Assembly: GCA_963747755.1 (NCBI GenBank)
Contig: CAVVGK010000003.1
Location: forward strand, 124,001-188,000
DNA from: DATFVA01 sp963747755
GTDB taxonomy: Bacteria > Bacteroidota > Ignavibacteria > Ignavibacteriales > Ignavibacteriaceae
Direction of reading: 5' to 3'
DNA: 64,000 bases
Shown piece by piece: positions 1-9,116 of this stretch. How positions within the stretch are numbered: position 1 is the stretch's first letter; the number at the start of each line of letters is the position of its first letter. Under the pieces are notes generated by a model that was given only the letters and a program-made list of their open reading frames with translations, was not told where the DNA came from and did no database searches. The position numbers and the translations under genes are program-made.

Positions 1-954
1 GAAGAAAGAATTACCCTTAAAGATGCTGTTGAAGCACATCCCGGAATGATACTTGGCAAAGATTATTCGGAAGATCATACGGGTCTGAAAAGACTTGCAA
101 AAATTTTTGATTACGAAGACAGACTTCCTTACCACATACACCAGATGCAGCAACATGCTTCGCTGGTTGGCAGAAACTCTAAAGATGAAGCCTATTATTT
201 CCCGGAAGGCATAGACCAGGGAAAACATGCTGAGACATTCTTTGGTGTGCATCCTCATATCGCTGAACAGGGAAATCATGATGTTCTACTGCCCCACCTT
301 GCGGATTGGAAGGATGACAAGATATTAAGACATTCATTCGGCTACACACAATATGCTGACGACGGGTTTCATGTGCCTTCGGGGACTTTACATGCACCTG
401 GAACAGCACTGACAATAGAACTTCAGGAAGATTCAGATGTCTTTGCAATGATGCAGGCCAGAGTAGGTGATACTTTTATTTCTAAGGATCTGCTCTGGAA
501 AGATGTACGGAAGGAAGACAGGAAAAAATACGGTGAAAGAATTATCCTGGATATGATTAACTGGGAAACCAGCGGTGATCCTGAGTTCTATAAAAACAGG
601 CATACCCCTCCATTGTTGATTGAGGGAACGAAAACAAGTTCCGGCGAAGAGCACTGGATCTTTTATAACACTAACAAATTCAGCGGAAAAAAGCTGATCG
701 TTCATCGGGGGGGGGAATTTACAAGTCGGGATAACGGAGTTTATAATATCCTTGTATGGCAGGGAAAAGGCCAATTCGGTGAATTTGAAATTGCGTCGAG
801 GAATTCCTCTGCAGGCAAATACGATCTTGATGAACTACTTGTCACCCGGGATCGAGCAGTAAACGGTGTTGATATAGTGAATGACAGTTCAGAAGATCTC
901 ATCATATATAAATTCTTCGGACCTGATGTAAATCCTGATATCCCGATGCTCTGA
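1..954 (+). CDS. Type I mannose-6-phosphate isomerase-like cupin (5' truncated by window edge)
   Basis: The frame is open from the first base of the window, so the true start lies upstream; the first ATG inside is at 46. The visible part is a cupin: a His-x-His pair (LPYHIHQ) in the first third, then VPSGTLHAPGTALTIELQ, which resembles the phosphomannose isomerase pattern of a Gly/His turn followed by an E-x-Q strand that holds the metal. The family isomerises sugar phosphates or binds related sugars with a metal ion in the cytoplasm. It leads an operon with a methyltransferase, aldo/keto reductases and a sugar kinase, so a sugar substrate is plausible, but which one cannot be told. Codons at 707-715 form a run of nine G without breaking the frame. 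Confidence 0.6.
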   Translation, partial: EERITLKDAVEAHPGMILGKDYSEDHTGLKRLAKIFDYEDRLPYHIHQMQQHASLVGRNSKDEAYYFPEGIDQGKHAETFFGVHPHIAEQGNHDVLLPHLADWKDDKILRHSFGYTQYADDGFHVPSGTLHAPGTALTIELQEDSDVFAMMQARVGDTFISKDLLWKDVRKEDRKKYGERIILDMINWETSGDPEFYKNRHTPPLLIEGTKTSSGEEHWIFYNTNKFSGKKLIVHRGGEFTSRDNGVYNILVWQGKGQFGEFEIASRNSSAGKYDLDELLVTRDRAVNGVDIVNDSSEDLIIYKFFGPDVNPDIPML

Positions 955-986
955 CTCAAATAATCTACAAATCCTGAAGTACACAA

Positions 987-2366
987 ATGAATACTGATAA
1001 ACTATTAATAAATAATCCCGATAATCTTTTATTCGGTAAAGCTCCGAGACCCGTTAAACTTAAAAGAGGGTTTGAAATTGGTTCGGGTGAGGTATATCCT
1101 GAAATAAATTTTACACTGCCCCAGATGATCATCGATGAGTCAAACTGGAATGAAGTAAGAGATATTTACAGGGAAATAATCACTGATGTATGCAAAAGAG
1201 CAGCTGAGTTATACGCTCCTGCCCTGGTTGTTGAATTCGAGCTCCTTCCACCTATGACCATGCAGCCGGAATGGGGAGCTGAGATAACGGAAATTCTGGC
1301 AGGGGTAATGGAAGATTACTACCGGAAATACGGTCTGAAATCAGCACTTCGTGCAACGCCTGTTGACATAAGGGACAGCGACCGTCCTCCATTAATGAGA
1401 AGCGGAGAAATGGCAGAAAAAATGTTCCGTTCGTTTGAGCTTTGTGCTGCCGCAGGCGCAGACATACTGTCAATTGAATCTACTGGAGGGAAGGAAGTAC
1501 ATGATGAAGCATTAGTAAATGCTGACCTGCAGGGAATCGTATTTGCACTTGGCGTTCTCGCCGTAAAAGATATGAACTATATTTGGGAGAAAATAGTAAA
1601 GATCTCAGATAAATATGGAGTAATACCGGGTGGTGATACAGCCTGCGGATTTGCGAACACGGCAATGGTACTGGCTGATAAAGGAATGATACCTAAAATT
1701 CTTGCGTCGGTTGTACGAACTGCATCTGTAGCCAGGAGTCTGCAGGCATACAGGCAGGGAGCCTTAGGGCCCGGTAAAGACTGTGCCTATGAAGGTCCAT
1801 TCATCAAAACGATGACCGGAATCCCGATATCCATGGAAGGCAAGTCCAGTGCCTGTGCTCATCTAAGCTGCCTGGGAAACATATCTTCAGCTTATGCCGA
1901 TCTATGGAGCAATGAATCCGTACAAAATGTTAAGCTACTAAGCACATATGCCCCGGTGGTCTCAGTTGAACAGCTGATTTACGACTGCCGGCTTATGAAT
2001 GTTGCACTGAAGGATGATCCGGATTCATCAATAAAATTCCGCAACTGGATGATTGAAAGTGATGCCGGCCTTGACCCGCAGGCATACATTTTCAGGCCAG
2101 AAAATATTCTTGATCTGTCAAAGAAAATGATCGCGGCTAAAACACCTTATAAAATGGTAATAACTGCCGTGGATGAAACCTTAAAAATACTCGGTGAAGC
2201 AATTGATTTAGGGAAGCTTAAGATAAATAACACCGACAAAAGATGGCTGGAACTTCTCTCTATTCAGAATGAAATGCTCCCGGCTGATGAAGATGATCTT
2301 ACTAACCTTATTTCAGCAGGACCATATCCCAGCAAGTATATTTCTGCTGAGTACGGATTAAAATAA
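987..2366 (+). CDS. mtaB: MtaB-type zinc methyltransferase (methanol:corrinoid methyltransferase family)
   Basis: At 459 residues it has the length of the MtaB family, which moves a methyl group from methanol to the Co(I) corrinoid of MtaC. The three zinc ligands known in Methanosarcina MtaB (Glu164, Cys220, Cys269) have counterparts here: Glu164 in LSIESTGGKE, Cys220 in GGDTACGFAN and Cys266 in GPGKDCAYEG. The N-terminal FGKAPRPVKL also fits the family. The next gene encodes its corrinoid partner 51 bp downstream. No MtaA (methylcobamide:CoM methyltransferase) is nearby; a homocysteine methyltransferase lies later in the operon instead. Because it sits among sugar genes, the natural methyl donor may be a methylated sugar or polyol rather than free methanol; that part is inference. 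Confidence 0.85.
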   Translation: MNTDKLLINNPDNLLFGKAPRPVKLKRGFEIGSGEVYPEINFTLPQMIIDESNWNEVRDIYREIITDVCKRAAELYAPALVVEFELLPPMTMQPEWGAEITEILAGVMEDYYRKYGLKSALRATPVDIRDSDRPPLMRSGEMAEKMFRSFELCAAAGADILSIESTGGKEVHDEALVNADLQGIVFALGVLAVKDMNYIWEKIVKISDKYGVIPGGDTACGFANTAMVLADKGMIPKILASVVRTASVARSLQAYRQGALGPGKDCAYEGPFIKTMTGIPISMEGKSSACAHLSCLGNISSAYADLWSNESVQNVKLLSTYAPVVSVEQLIYDCRLMNVALKDDPDSSIKFRNWMIESDAGLDPQAYIFRPENILDLSKKMIAAKTPYKMVITAVDETLKILGEAIDLGKLKINNTDKRWLELLSIQNEMLPADEDDLTNLISAGPYPSKYISAEYGLK

Positions 2367-2417
2367 ACCACATTATTATTCATATAAGAAAACTGTATAA
2401 ATATTCGGAGGAAATAA

Positions 2418-3092
2418 ATGAGCCTTATCGATGAAATAAAAGAGAATGTAATACGCGGTCATATTGATGTCAATGCTAAGTACCCGCCGGATTTAAGAGA
2501 GATGCCGGGAGTAAAGGATCTTGTTCAGAAAGCTATAGATGAAGAAGTGCCTGTTTCTTCCATATTGAGAGAAGGACTGATATCAGGAATGGAGGTAGTA
2601 GGAAAGAAATTTTCGGAAGGTGAATACTTTGTGCCCGATATGCTTTTGTCGGCACAGGCAATGAAATCGGGAATGTTAATACTGGAACCTTTCCTGAAGG
2701 GCGAGGATTCTAAAAAACTGGGAACAGTTATAATTGGAACAGTAAAAGGTGATATGCATGATATAGGTAAGAACCTTGTAAGGATGATGCTTGAGGGAGG
2801 AGGATTTGAGGTAATAGACCTGGGAATAAACACACCTCCGGAAAAATTTGTTGAAAAGGCTAAAGAGCATTCCGGTGCGGTAATAGGGATGTCGGCTTTA
2901 TTGACAACCACCATGGAAAATATGAGGATCTCAATCAAAGCGTTGAGAGAAAACGGACTGGATAACAAAGTGATCATCGGCGGTGCCGCGGCGAGTCAAA
3001 AATTTGCTGATGACATAAAAGCCGATGGTTTTTCCCGCGATGCCGCTCAGTCGGTTTCACTCGTAAAAAAGTTAATGGGGATTGCAGCGTAA
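2418..3092 (+). CDS. mtaC: MtaC-type corrinoid protein
   Basis: This 224-residue protein has the two-part build of corrinoid carriers: a helical cap over about residues 1-95 and a Rossmann-like B12-binding domain from about 100. The cobalt-ligand motif D-x-H-x-x-G is present (GDMHDIGKNL, His114), as are the downstream G-x-x pieces (IGMSALLTTTM, IIGGAAAS). It should carry the methyl group taken by the adjacent MtaB-like enzyme to an acceptor methyltransferase. A clear AGGAGG ribosome site (2407-2412) precedes the ATG. Other corrinoid proteins of the MttC/MtmC/MetH-cap family look alike, so the partner assignment rests on adjacency to mtaB. Confidence 0.87.
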   Translation: MSLIDEIKENVIRGHIDVNAKYPPDLREMPGVKDLVQKAIDEEVPVSSILREGLISGMEVVGKKFSEGEYFVPDMLLSAQAMKSGMLILEPFLKGEDSKKLGTVIIGTVKGDMHDIGKNLVRMMLEGGGFEVIDLGINTPPEKFVEKAKEHSGAVIGMSALLTTTMENMRISIKALRENGLDNKVIIGGAAASQKFADDIKADGFSRDAAQSVSLVKKLMGIAA

Positions 3093-3117
3093 GTATGTTT
3101 AATAGCAGAGGGCAAAT

Positions 3118-4176
3118 ATGAATTACAGACTACTTGGAAATTCGGGACTAAAGGTTTCTGAAATTTGTTTTGGCGTAATGACCTTTACAGGAGAAAAAGG
3201 CTGGACTCATCTTGGAAAACAGACACAAAAGGACGCTGATTACCTGGCCGGACTTGCAATTGATAACGGAGTAAATTTTTTCGATACAGCCGACGTATAT
3301 TCGAACGGTATTTCGGAAACTATGCTTGGAAAGGCGCTGGGATCAAAAAGGGAAAATGTAGTTATTGCCACCAAGGGTGAAGGCCAAATGTGGGACGGAC
3401 CTAATGGCAAAGGGCATTCTAAAGCTCATCTTATAAGGGCCTGTGAAGAGAGTCTGAGAAGATTAAAAACCGACTACATCGACCTTTACCAGGTTCATTC
3501 TTTCGACTTTACTACGCCACTTGAAGAAACGATGGAAGTGCTTGATTTACTTGTGAAATCAGGAAAAGTGAGATATACAGGCATTTCAAACTTCTTTGCC
3601 TGGCAGGTGGTAAAGATGCAGTCAATAGCTGAGAAGCACAATCTTACAAAATTAACGAGTCTGCAGGCTTACTATTCGATTATTGGACGGGATCTTGAAT
3701 ATGAACTGGTTCCAGCATGCCTTGAAGAGGGTATAGGTATAATTGTTTGGAGTCCTCTTCACGGAGGCATTCTTACGGGTAAATACAGAAGCAGAGTAAA
3801 ATGGCCGAAAGATACAAGATTAAAAGGACCGGGGCAGCATCTTCCATATAACGTGGAAAGAGGAGAATTGATACTTGATAAGCTGGAGGAGATAGCTAAG
3901 AAACGCAAAGTAACAATCAGTCAGACAGCATTGAACTATGCATTGGATAAGCCTGGAATAACTTCTGTAATTATCGGAGCAAGGAATAAGAAACAGCTCC
4001 TTGACAATATTACAGCAAGGAACTGGAAACTATCAGCTGAAGAAATGAAAGAACTTGATGAGGTAAGTATACCTGAGAGAATTTATCCATACTGGTATTT
4101 TGATATATTTAAAAAAGACACCATGGAGAAATATTTCAGGAACATGTTCAGGAAGGAGAATAAGGATGGAGTATAG
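3118..4176 (+). CDS. Aldo/keto reductase
   Basis: This 352-residue TIM-barrel oxidoreductase would interconvert a carbonyl and an alcohol with NADP(H) in the cytoplasm. It shows the family start MNYRLLGNSGLKVSEICFG, the catalytic Asp/Tyr region FFDTADVYSNG, the Lys strand VVIATKGE, the His strand IDLYQVHSFD, and a C-terminal NADP-binding segment SVIIGARNKKQLLDN. It is most like the YajO/YhdN group of bacterial AKRs. A second AKR follows and overlaps by 11 bp, so the two probably act on successive or alternative intermediates of the same sugar pathway. Substrate unknown. Confidence 0.9.
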   Translation: MNYRLLGNSGLKVSEICFGVMTFTGEKGWTHLGKQTQKDADYLAGLAIDNGVNFFDTADVYSNGISETMLGKALGSKRENVVIATKGEGQMWDGPNGKGHSKAHLIRACEESLRRLKTDYIDLYQVHSFDFTTPLEETMEVLDLLVKSGKVRYTGISNFFAWQVVKMQSIAEKHNLTKLTSLQAYYSIIGRDLEYELVPACLEEGIGIIVWSPLHGGILTGKYRSRVKWPKDTRLKGPGQHLPYNVERGELILDKLEEIAKKRKVTISQTALNYALDKPGITSVIIGARNKKQLLDNITARNWKLSAEEMKELDEVSIPERIYPYWYFDIFKKDTMEKYFRNMFRKENKDGV

Positions 4177-5173
4177 AAATCTTGGCAGAACCGGAGTAAA
4201 AGTAAGCAGCCTTTGTCTTGGCTGTATGATGTTCGGAAGAAAAGCTGATGAGGCACTTTCAGCCAGGATTGTTGACAAAGCAATTGATTCAGGAATAAAT
4301 TTCATTGATACTGCAAATGTGTATCAGCGTGGAGTGAGCGAGGAATACACGGGTAAAGCTCTGAAGAAAAACGGAAAAAGAAATAGCATTGTACTGGCTA
4401 CAAAAGTTCATGGAAAAATGAATGATGAGGACCCCAATGCAATGGGGAACAGCAGGAGACATATCATTGAACAATGTGAAGCCTCTTTGAAACGTCTTCA
4501 GACGGACTATATCGATTTATACCAGATTCATCGTCCGCAGTCGGACATACCAATTGACGAAACCTTAAAGGCACTGGATGATCTTATAAGATCGGGTAAA
4601 GTTCGTTATATAGGTACAAGCACTTTCGGGGCATGGCAGGTAGTTGAATCAATATGGATATCGAAGGAGCTGGGATTAAACAGATTCGTTTCCGAGCAGC
4701 CTCCATACAATTTACTCGAAAGAAGAATTGAAAGAGAATTGATCCCTGCTGCGCAGGAGTACGGATTGGCGGTATTGCCCTGGTCGCCGCTTGCCGGAGG
4801 TTTTTTAACCGGCAAATACAAAAGAAATGAAGAAAGACCTGAAGGAACAAGATTTAAAGATGATCAGTTCTGGAGTTCGAGAAGTTTTTCAGAAAAAGCC
4901 TTTGATATTGTGGATGTAGTTAGGAGATTAGCCGACGAAAAAGAATGCACCCCTGCACAATTGAGTCTTGCATGGGTGATACAGAAACCTGCAGTAACAA
5001 GCGGGATCATCGGTCCCAGAAACATTGAACAGCTTGAAGATAACATCAGGGCGGCAGAGGTTAAACTTGATGAAAAGGATAATGAAAGAATTGACGAAGT
5101 CTCCAAACCCGGAGAATTCATATCATCTTTTTACGAAGCAGATTTTGGTCCTTACAAGTACAACTGGCACTAA
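4166..5173 (+). CDS. Aldo/keto reductase
   Basis: A second AKR of about 335 residues. The frame is open further upstream, to 4100, but the ATG at 4166 is preceded by AAGGAG and gives the family N-terminus MEYRNLGRTGVKVSSLCLG, so I choose it; it overlaps the previous gene by 11 bp. Catalytic motifs are FIDTANVYQRG (Asp, Tyr), IVLATKVHG (Lys) and IDLYQIHRPQ (His); the C-terminal cofactor segment is TSGIIGPRNIEQLEDN. It is clearly paralogous to its upstream neighbour but diverged, so this is an old duplication or two enzymes recruited for related steps. Substrate unknown. Confidence 0.9.
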   Translation: MEYRNLGRTGVKVSSLCLGCMMFGRKADEALSARIVDKAIDSGINFIDTANVYQRGVSEEYTGKALKKNGKRNSIVLATKVHGKMNDEDPNAMGNSRRHIIEQCEASLKRLQTDYIDLYQIHRPQSDIPIDETLKALDDLIRSGKVRYIGTSTFGAWQVVESIWISKELGLNRFVSEQPPYNLLERRIERELIPAAQEYGLAVLPWSPLAGGFLTGKYKRNEERPEGTRFKDDQFWSSRSFSEKAFDIVDVVRRLADEKECTPAQLSLAWVIQKPAVTSGIIGPRNIEQLEDNIRAAEVKLDEKDNERIDEVSKPGEFISSFYEADFGPYKYNWH

Positions 5174-5192
5174 TAACTAACGGGGAAAAATA

Positions 5193-5732
5193 ATGAATAA
5201 TATATTAGTCTTATATGATTCTGCCACTGGAAATACAAAAATGATGGCAGAATTTGTAGTCGAGGGTGTAAGTCAGGATGATGAAATAAACCTTCGTCTG
5301 AAAAGTGTAGATGAGGCTGACAAAGATGATATTATCTGGTGCGACGGAATAGCTGTCGGGAGTCCAACCAATATGGGCATTGTATCATGGAAGATGAAAA
5401 GATTCTGGGATGAAACCTGCAATGATCTATGGGGGAAGATCGATGGTAAAATAGGCTGTGCATTCTCCTCACAGGGAGGGTGGGGCGGCGGAGCCGAACT
5501 GACATGCCAGTCTATCCTGAGTATCCTTATGAATTATGGATTTCTTGTATTCGGGGTTACTGATTATGTGGCTGACGGTTATACACTCCACTACGGAGCT
5601 ATAGGTGTGGGAGAACCGAGGGAGGAAAAGTCTCAGGATGCCTGCAGAAGAATCGGACAACGGCTGGCTTTATGGGTGAGAAGGCATTCAGCCAGAGATT
5701 CGTTTCAGTTATTAAAGAAAGATGCTGATTGA
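5193..5732 (+). CDS. Flavodoxin / WrbA-like flavoprotein
   Basis: This 179-residue flavodoxin-fold protein begins with the phosphate-binding loop of FMN (LYDSATGNTKMMAEF) and has the second FMN-contact loop AVGSPTNMG and the third region SSQGGWGGGAEL, which is more like WrbA/NAD(P)H:quinone oxidoreductases than short flavodoxins. It ends in a TGATG overlap with the sugar kinase gene. In methionine synthase the inactive Co(II) corrinoid is re-reduced by flavodoxin through the activation domain. A gene for such a domain lies two genes downstream, so a role as electron donor for corrinoid reactivation is attractive but inferred. Confidence 0.75.
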   Translation: MNNILVLYDSATGNTKMMAEFVVEGVSQDDEINLRLKSVDEADKDDIIWCDGIAVGSPTNMGIVSWKMKRFWDETCNDLWGKIDGKIGCAFSSQGGWGGGAELTCQSILSILMNYGFLVFGVTDYVADGYTLHYGAIGVGEPREEKSQDACRRIGQRLALWVRRHSARDSFQLLKKDAD

Positions 5733-7273
5733 TGCACTACTTTTTGGGAGTTGATGTCGGTACCACAGGGGCAAAGGTGATTCTGATTGATTCAGACGGG
5801 AAAGTTATCAGCACTGCTTCTTCCGAATATCCTATGTTAAATCCTAAACCATTATGGTCAGAACAAGATCCCGGAGACTGGTGGAACGCGGTTCAATTAA
5901 GTTGTAAAAAGATACTCAGCGAAAGTAAAGTGGATGCGGAGAAAATTAAAGGAATCGGACTCACGGGGCAGATGCACGGACTGGTTCTGCTTGATAAAGA
6001 TGGGAAGGTCTTACGACCCTGCATCATGTGGAATGATCAGAGAACCTCTAAGGAGTGTGAAGAGATCACCTCGGTTATTGGATTCGATAACCTGCTTGAG
6101 ATAACGGGTAATGCTGTACTGCCTGGTTTTACTGCTCCCAAAATAATGTGGGTAAAAAAACATGAACCTGATATCTACAGCAGGATTGAACATATACTGC
6201 TCCCTAAAGATTATATCCGTTACTGCCTTACGAATGAGTTTGCAATGGATGTGACGGATGCGTCCGGAACTTCTTTACTGAACGTAAACAAACGCAGCTG
6301 GTCTGATACGATATTGTCGAAGCTTGATATTCCCCGCATATGGATGCCTCCCGTCTTCGAATCGACTGAAATAACAGGCGGGTTGTCGTCAAAAGCAGCT
6401 GAGTTAACTGGATTAAAACCAGGTACACTGGTAGCAGCCGGTGCGGGCGACCAGGCGGCGGGAGGTGTAGGGACAGGAACAGTTAGAAACGGAATAGTCT
6501 CTGTGGTGCTTGGTACTTCAGGTGTTGTTTTTGCACATACAGATAAATTAACAATTGAACCCGAAGGAAGACTGCACGCTTTTTGTCATGCCTCCCCCGG
6601 GACATGGCATGTAATGGCTGTTACACTTTCAGCGGCTGGTTCATTCAGGTGGTTCAGGGATACTTTTAGTAAAGAGGAAACTGAGGAAGCAGCAAAATTA
6701 AATACTGACGTTTATGAATTATTGACTCAGAAAGCATCGGTAGTGAGCGCCGGAAGTGAAGGGTTGATTTTTTTACCCTATTTAATGGGAGAGAGAACGC
6801 CTTATCCCGATCCCGACGCAAAAGGAACTTTTACAGGTATAACCATCCGTCATTATAAGCAGCATTTTATACGTGCTGTACTTGAAGGTGTCGCTTACAG
6901 TCTGAGAGACTGCCTTGAATTAAACAGGAATATCGGTCTGCAGACAAATGAAGTAAGGATATCGGGAGGAGGAGCAAGGAGTAAACATTGGAAGCAGATA
7001 CTTGCTGATATATTTAATGTTGAACTTGTAACCCTTAACTCTACCGAAGGTGCTCCTTACGGAGCGGCTTTAATTGCCGCAGTAAGTGGAGGCGCATTTA
7101 ACTCGGTTCAGGAAGCGTGTGAAAAGTGTATAAAAAAGGAAAGCATTACTGAACCAATAAAAGAGAACACCGCTGTATATAATGAATTTTATGATATATA
7201 TAAAGATCTTTACCATTCTTTGAAACCATCATTTAATAAAATATCATCTGCCGTTGAACGAAATTACTTTTAA
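5732..7273 (+). CDS. FGGY-family carbohydrate kinase (xylulokinase-like)
   Basis: The protein has about 513 residues with the actin-like kinase fold. The N-terminal phosphate loop YFLGVDVGTTGAKVILID and GIGLTGQMHGLVLLD are typical of xylulokinases; the C-terminal ATP-site motif is RISGGGARSKHW. It would phosphorylate a ketose or polyol imported by the transporter encoded further on. A TTG codon lies just upstream, but the ATG at 5732, overlapping the previous stop, is the better start. XylB-type kinases have mixed specificity, so D-xylulose is only one candidate. Confidence 0.88.
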   Translation: MHYFLGVDVGTTGAKVILIDSDGKVISTASSEYPMLNPKPLWSEQDPGDWWNAVQLSCKKILSESKVDAEKIKGIGLTGQMHGLVLLDKDGKVLRPCIMWNDQRTSKECEEITSVIGFDNLLEITGNAVLPGFTAPKIMWVKKHEPDIYSRIEHILLPKDYIRYCLTNEFAMDVTDASGTSLLNVNKRSWSDTILSKLDIPRIWMPPVFESTEITGGLSSKAAELTGLKPGTLVAAGAGDQAAGGVGTGTVRNGIVSVVLGTSGVVFAHTDKLTIEPEGRLHAFCHASPGTWHVMAVTLSAAGSFRWFRDTFSKEETEEAAKLNTDVYELLTQKASVVSAGSEGLIFLPYLMGERTPYPDPDAKGTFTGITIRHYKQHFIRAVLEGVAYSLRDCLELNRNIGLQTNEVRISGGGARSKHWKQILADIFNVELVTLNSTEGAPYGAALIAAVSGGAFNSVQEACEKCIKKESITEPIKENTAVYNEFYDIYKDLYHSLKPSFNKISSAVERNYF

Positions 7274-8192
7274 TAAAGCTGATAACGGTGTGTTAATAAA
7301 TGACAAGTTCATTTATAGGGTGAACCCTTACGATTATATTTCTCTTACAAAAGAAATTTTAGTAAAGCCGGGACTATTCAGTGAGATTGAGAAAATTTCA
7401 GATGAATCAGGAGCCGGCAGTCTGCAGGATGAACAAGCCGGAAATATCCTGAGCCGTTATGCCGGACTTTTAAGCAGGTATAAAGATATTCATGCGTACG
7501 ATGATCCTGCGATGAAACACGAACTGGTTAATGATTTCAGAACCTACAGATATTTCTATAAAGAGATCGGAGCCAGCTTAAAGTTCAATCCTCTTTCAAA
7601 GTCCGATGCAGGCAGGCACGTATTGGAGAAAATTTTAATTTTTCTGCAAGATTACATTGAGTTAATTACACCGAAAGCCTTATATAAAGTTGTAGATACT
7701 TTACCGCATCCGGGTGGACTGTTGGTAGCGGGAACTGATATCAGGTTTGAAAACAGGAAGCTGGTAATTTTTAATAGTCACTCCACCCTCAATGGAAGTA
7801 AAGAAATAGATTCTGAAGAACTTCTTAACAGGAATGTTGTTGTCTATGTCGTGACAATTGGAGCAGGGATAGATGACAAGGTTAAAGATATGATGGCGAG
7901 AGGCGAAATGTTTGATGCTTATTTACTCAACGGGATAGGGGCGGGGGCTGCTGAGATGGCGGCAAATGATCTGAACCGGTATATGAATGACAGCAATGCC
8001 GATCAGAGATTTGAATATAAAAGATTATCTCCCGGTTACGGTGATTGGAATGTTTCGGATCAGGCTAAAATATTCAAACTGCTTGATCCGGAAAAACATA
8101 TCGGGGTAAAGTTGACAGACTCACATATTATGCTTCCGGAGAAATCAACCTCAGGAATAATGGGATTAACTTTAAGGGAAAATCAAATATGA
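7254..8192 (+). CDS. Methionine synthase activation-domain-like protein (corrinoid reactivation)
   Basis: This 312-residue protein reads from a TTG inside the end of the kinase gene; no ATG is suitably placed. Its C-terminal half matches the MetH activation domain (AdoMet-binding), with VYVVTIGAGIDDKVKDM, a Gly/Ala-rich helix LLNGIGAGAAEMAAND and the hallmark RLSPGYGDW. In MetH this domain uses AdoMet and reduced flavodoxin to rescue oxidised cobalamin. As a free-standing protein beside mtaB/mtaC, a flavodoxin and a homocysteine methyltransferase, it likely reactivates the MtaC-like corrinoid protein. The N-terminal 120 residues have no motif I recognise. Confidence 0.78.
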   Translation: MNEITFNKADNGVLINDKFIYRVNPYDYISLTKEILVKPGLFSEIEKISDESGAGSLQDEQAGNILSRYAGLLSRYKDIHAYDDPAMKHELVNDFRTYRYFYKEIGASLKFNPLSKSDAGRHVLEKILIFLQDYIELITPKALYKVVDTLPHPGGLLVAGTDIRFENRKLVIFNSHSTLNGSKEIDSEELLNRNVVVYVVTIGAGIDDKVKDMMARGEMFDAYLLNGIGAGAAEMAANDLNRYMNDSNADQRFEYKRLSPGYGDWNVSDQAKIFKLLDPEKHIGVKLTDSHIMLPEKSTSGIMGLTLRENQI

Positions 8193-9061
8193 AAAAAATT
8201 ATCGAAGAATTACTTAGATTGGGAACAGTTATCACAGATGGTTCATGGGGAACGCAACTGCAGGAAAGAGGGTTAGGCCTGAATGAATGTCCTGATTCCT
8301 GGAATCTAATTCATCCTGATAAGGTTGAGGAAGTAGCCCGCTTATATGTAGAAGCCGGCAGCAGAGTTATTCTTACCAATACTTTCCGAAGCAACAGGAT
8401 CGCTCTTGAAGCATTTGGTCTTGATGGAAAAGTTAGTGAAATAAATAGGGCAGGTGTTGAGATATCGAAAAAGGCTGCCGGGGAGAAGGCATATGTCTTT
8501 GCGTCAATAGGTCCCTCCGGAAAAATTCTAATGACCGGAGATGTAACGGAAGAAGAGCTTTATGAAGTTTTCAAAGAACAGGCGGACGTTATCAAGGATG
8601 CAGGCGCCGATGGTATTGTAATCGAGACGATGTCGGATCTTGAAGAGGCAAAAACCGCTTTGAAAGCAGCAAAAGAAACCGGGCTGCCAGTAGTTGTATC
8701 GATGGTTTTTGATTCGGGCAAAAATAAGGAATTCACTATGATGGGTCAGTCCCCGGAGGATACTGCACGGGAGCTTACGAATGAAGGCGCCGATGTGATC
8801 GGGGCAAACTGTGGACAGGGCATAGAGGGATTTACTAATATCTGCAAGAGATTAAAAGTTTCAACAAATCTTCCTCTATGGATAAAACCGAATGCCGGAC
8901 TACCTGAGCTTCTGGACGATAAAACCATTTATGAAACTACAGCAAAAGAATTTGCAGAGTATGTTCCGGAACTCCTTGATTCCGGAGCTGATTTTATAGG
9001 CGGCTGCTGCGGGACTAATCCGGGTTTTATAAAAGAGATATCAAAGACTATCAAAAAATAA
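8189..9061 (+). CDS. Homocysteine S-methyltransferase family protein (MetH N-terminal domain-like)
   Basis: The 290-residue protein is a (beta/alpha)8 methyltransferase with the expected zinc cysteines: one in IGANCGQG and the pair in FIGGCCGTNP at the C-terminus. The N-terminus VITDGSWGTQLQERG fits the Pfam S-methyl_trans family. It would transfer the methyl group from the corrinoid protein to homocysteine (giving methionine) or to another thiol. The ATG overlaps the previous stop by 4 bp, so it is translationally coupled to the reactivation gene. With those genes it makes up the parts of a methionine synthase, but the folate-binding module is replaced by an MtaB-type methyl donor enzyme. 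Confidence 0.85.
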   Translation: MKKIIEELLRLGTVITDGSWGTQLQERGLGLNECPDSWNLIHPDKVEEVARLYVEAGSRVILTNTFRSNRIALEAFGLDGKVSEINRAGVEISKKAAGEKAYVFASIGPSGKILMTGDVTEEELYEVFKEQADVIKDAGADGIVIETMSDLEEAKTALKAAKETGLPVVVSMVFDSGKNKEFTMMGQSPEDTARELTNEGADVIGANCGQGIEGFTNICKRLKVSTNLPLWIKPNAGLPELLDDKTIYETTAKEFAEYVPELLDSGADFIGGCCGTNPGFIKEISKTIKK

Positions 9062-9116
9062 GAGGCGACCTTTTCCCTGACAATCAGCGCTCAATATTCA
9101 CTCAATTGAATCATCT

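Noticed and set aside
707..715. Run of nine G as a phase-variation tract
   Set aside because: The frame is intact across it and the gene looks metabolic; without strain comparison there is no sign of switching. A base-count error is also possible.
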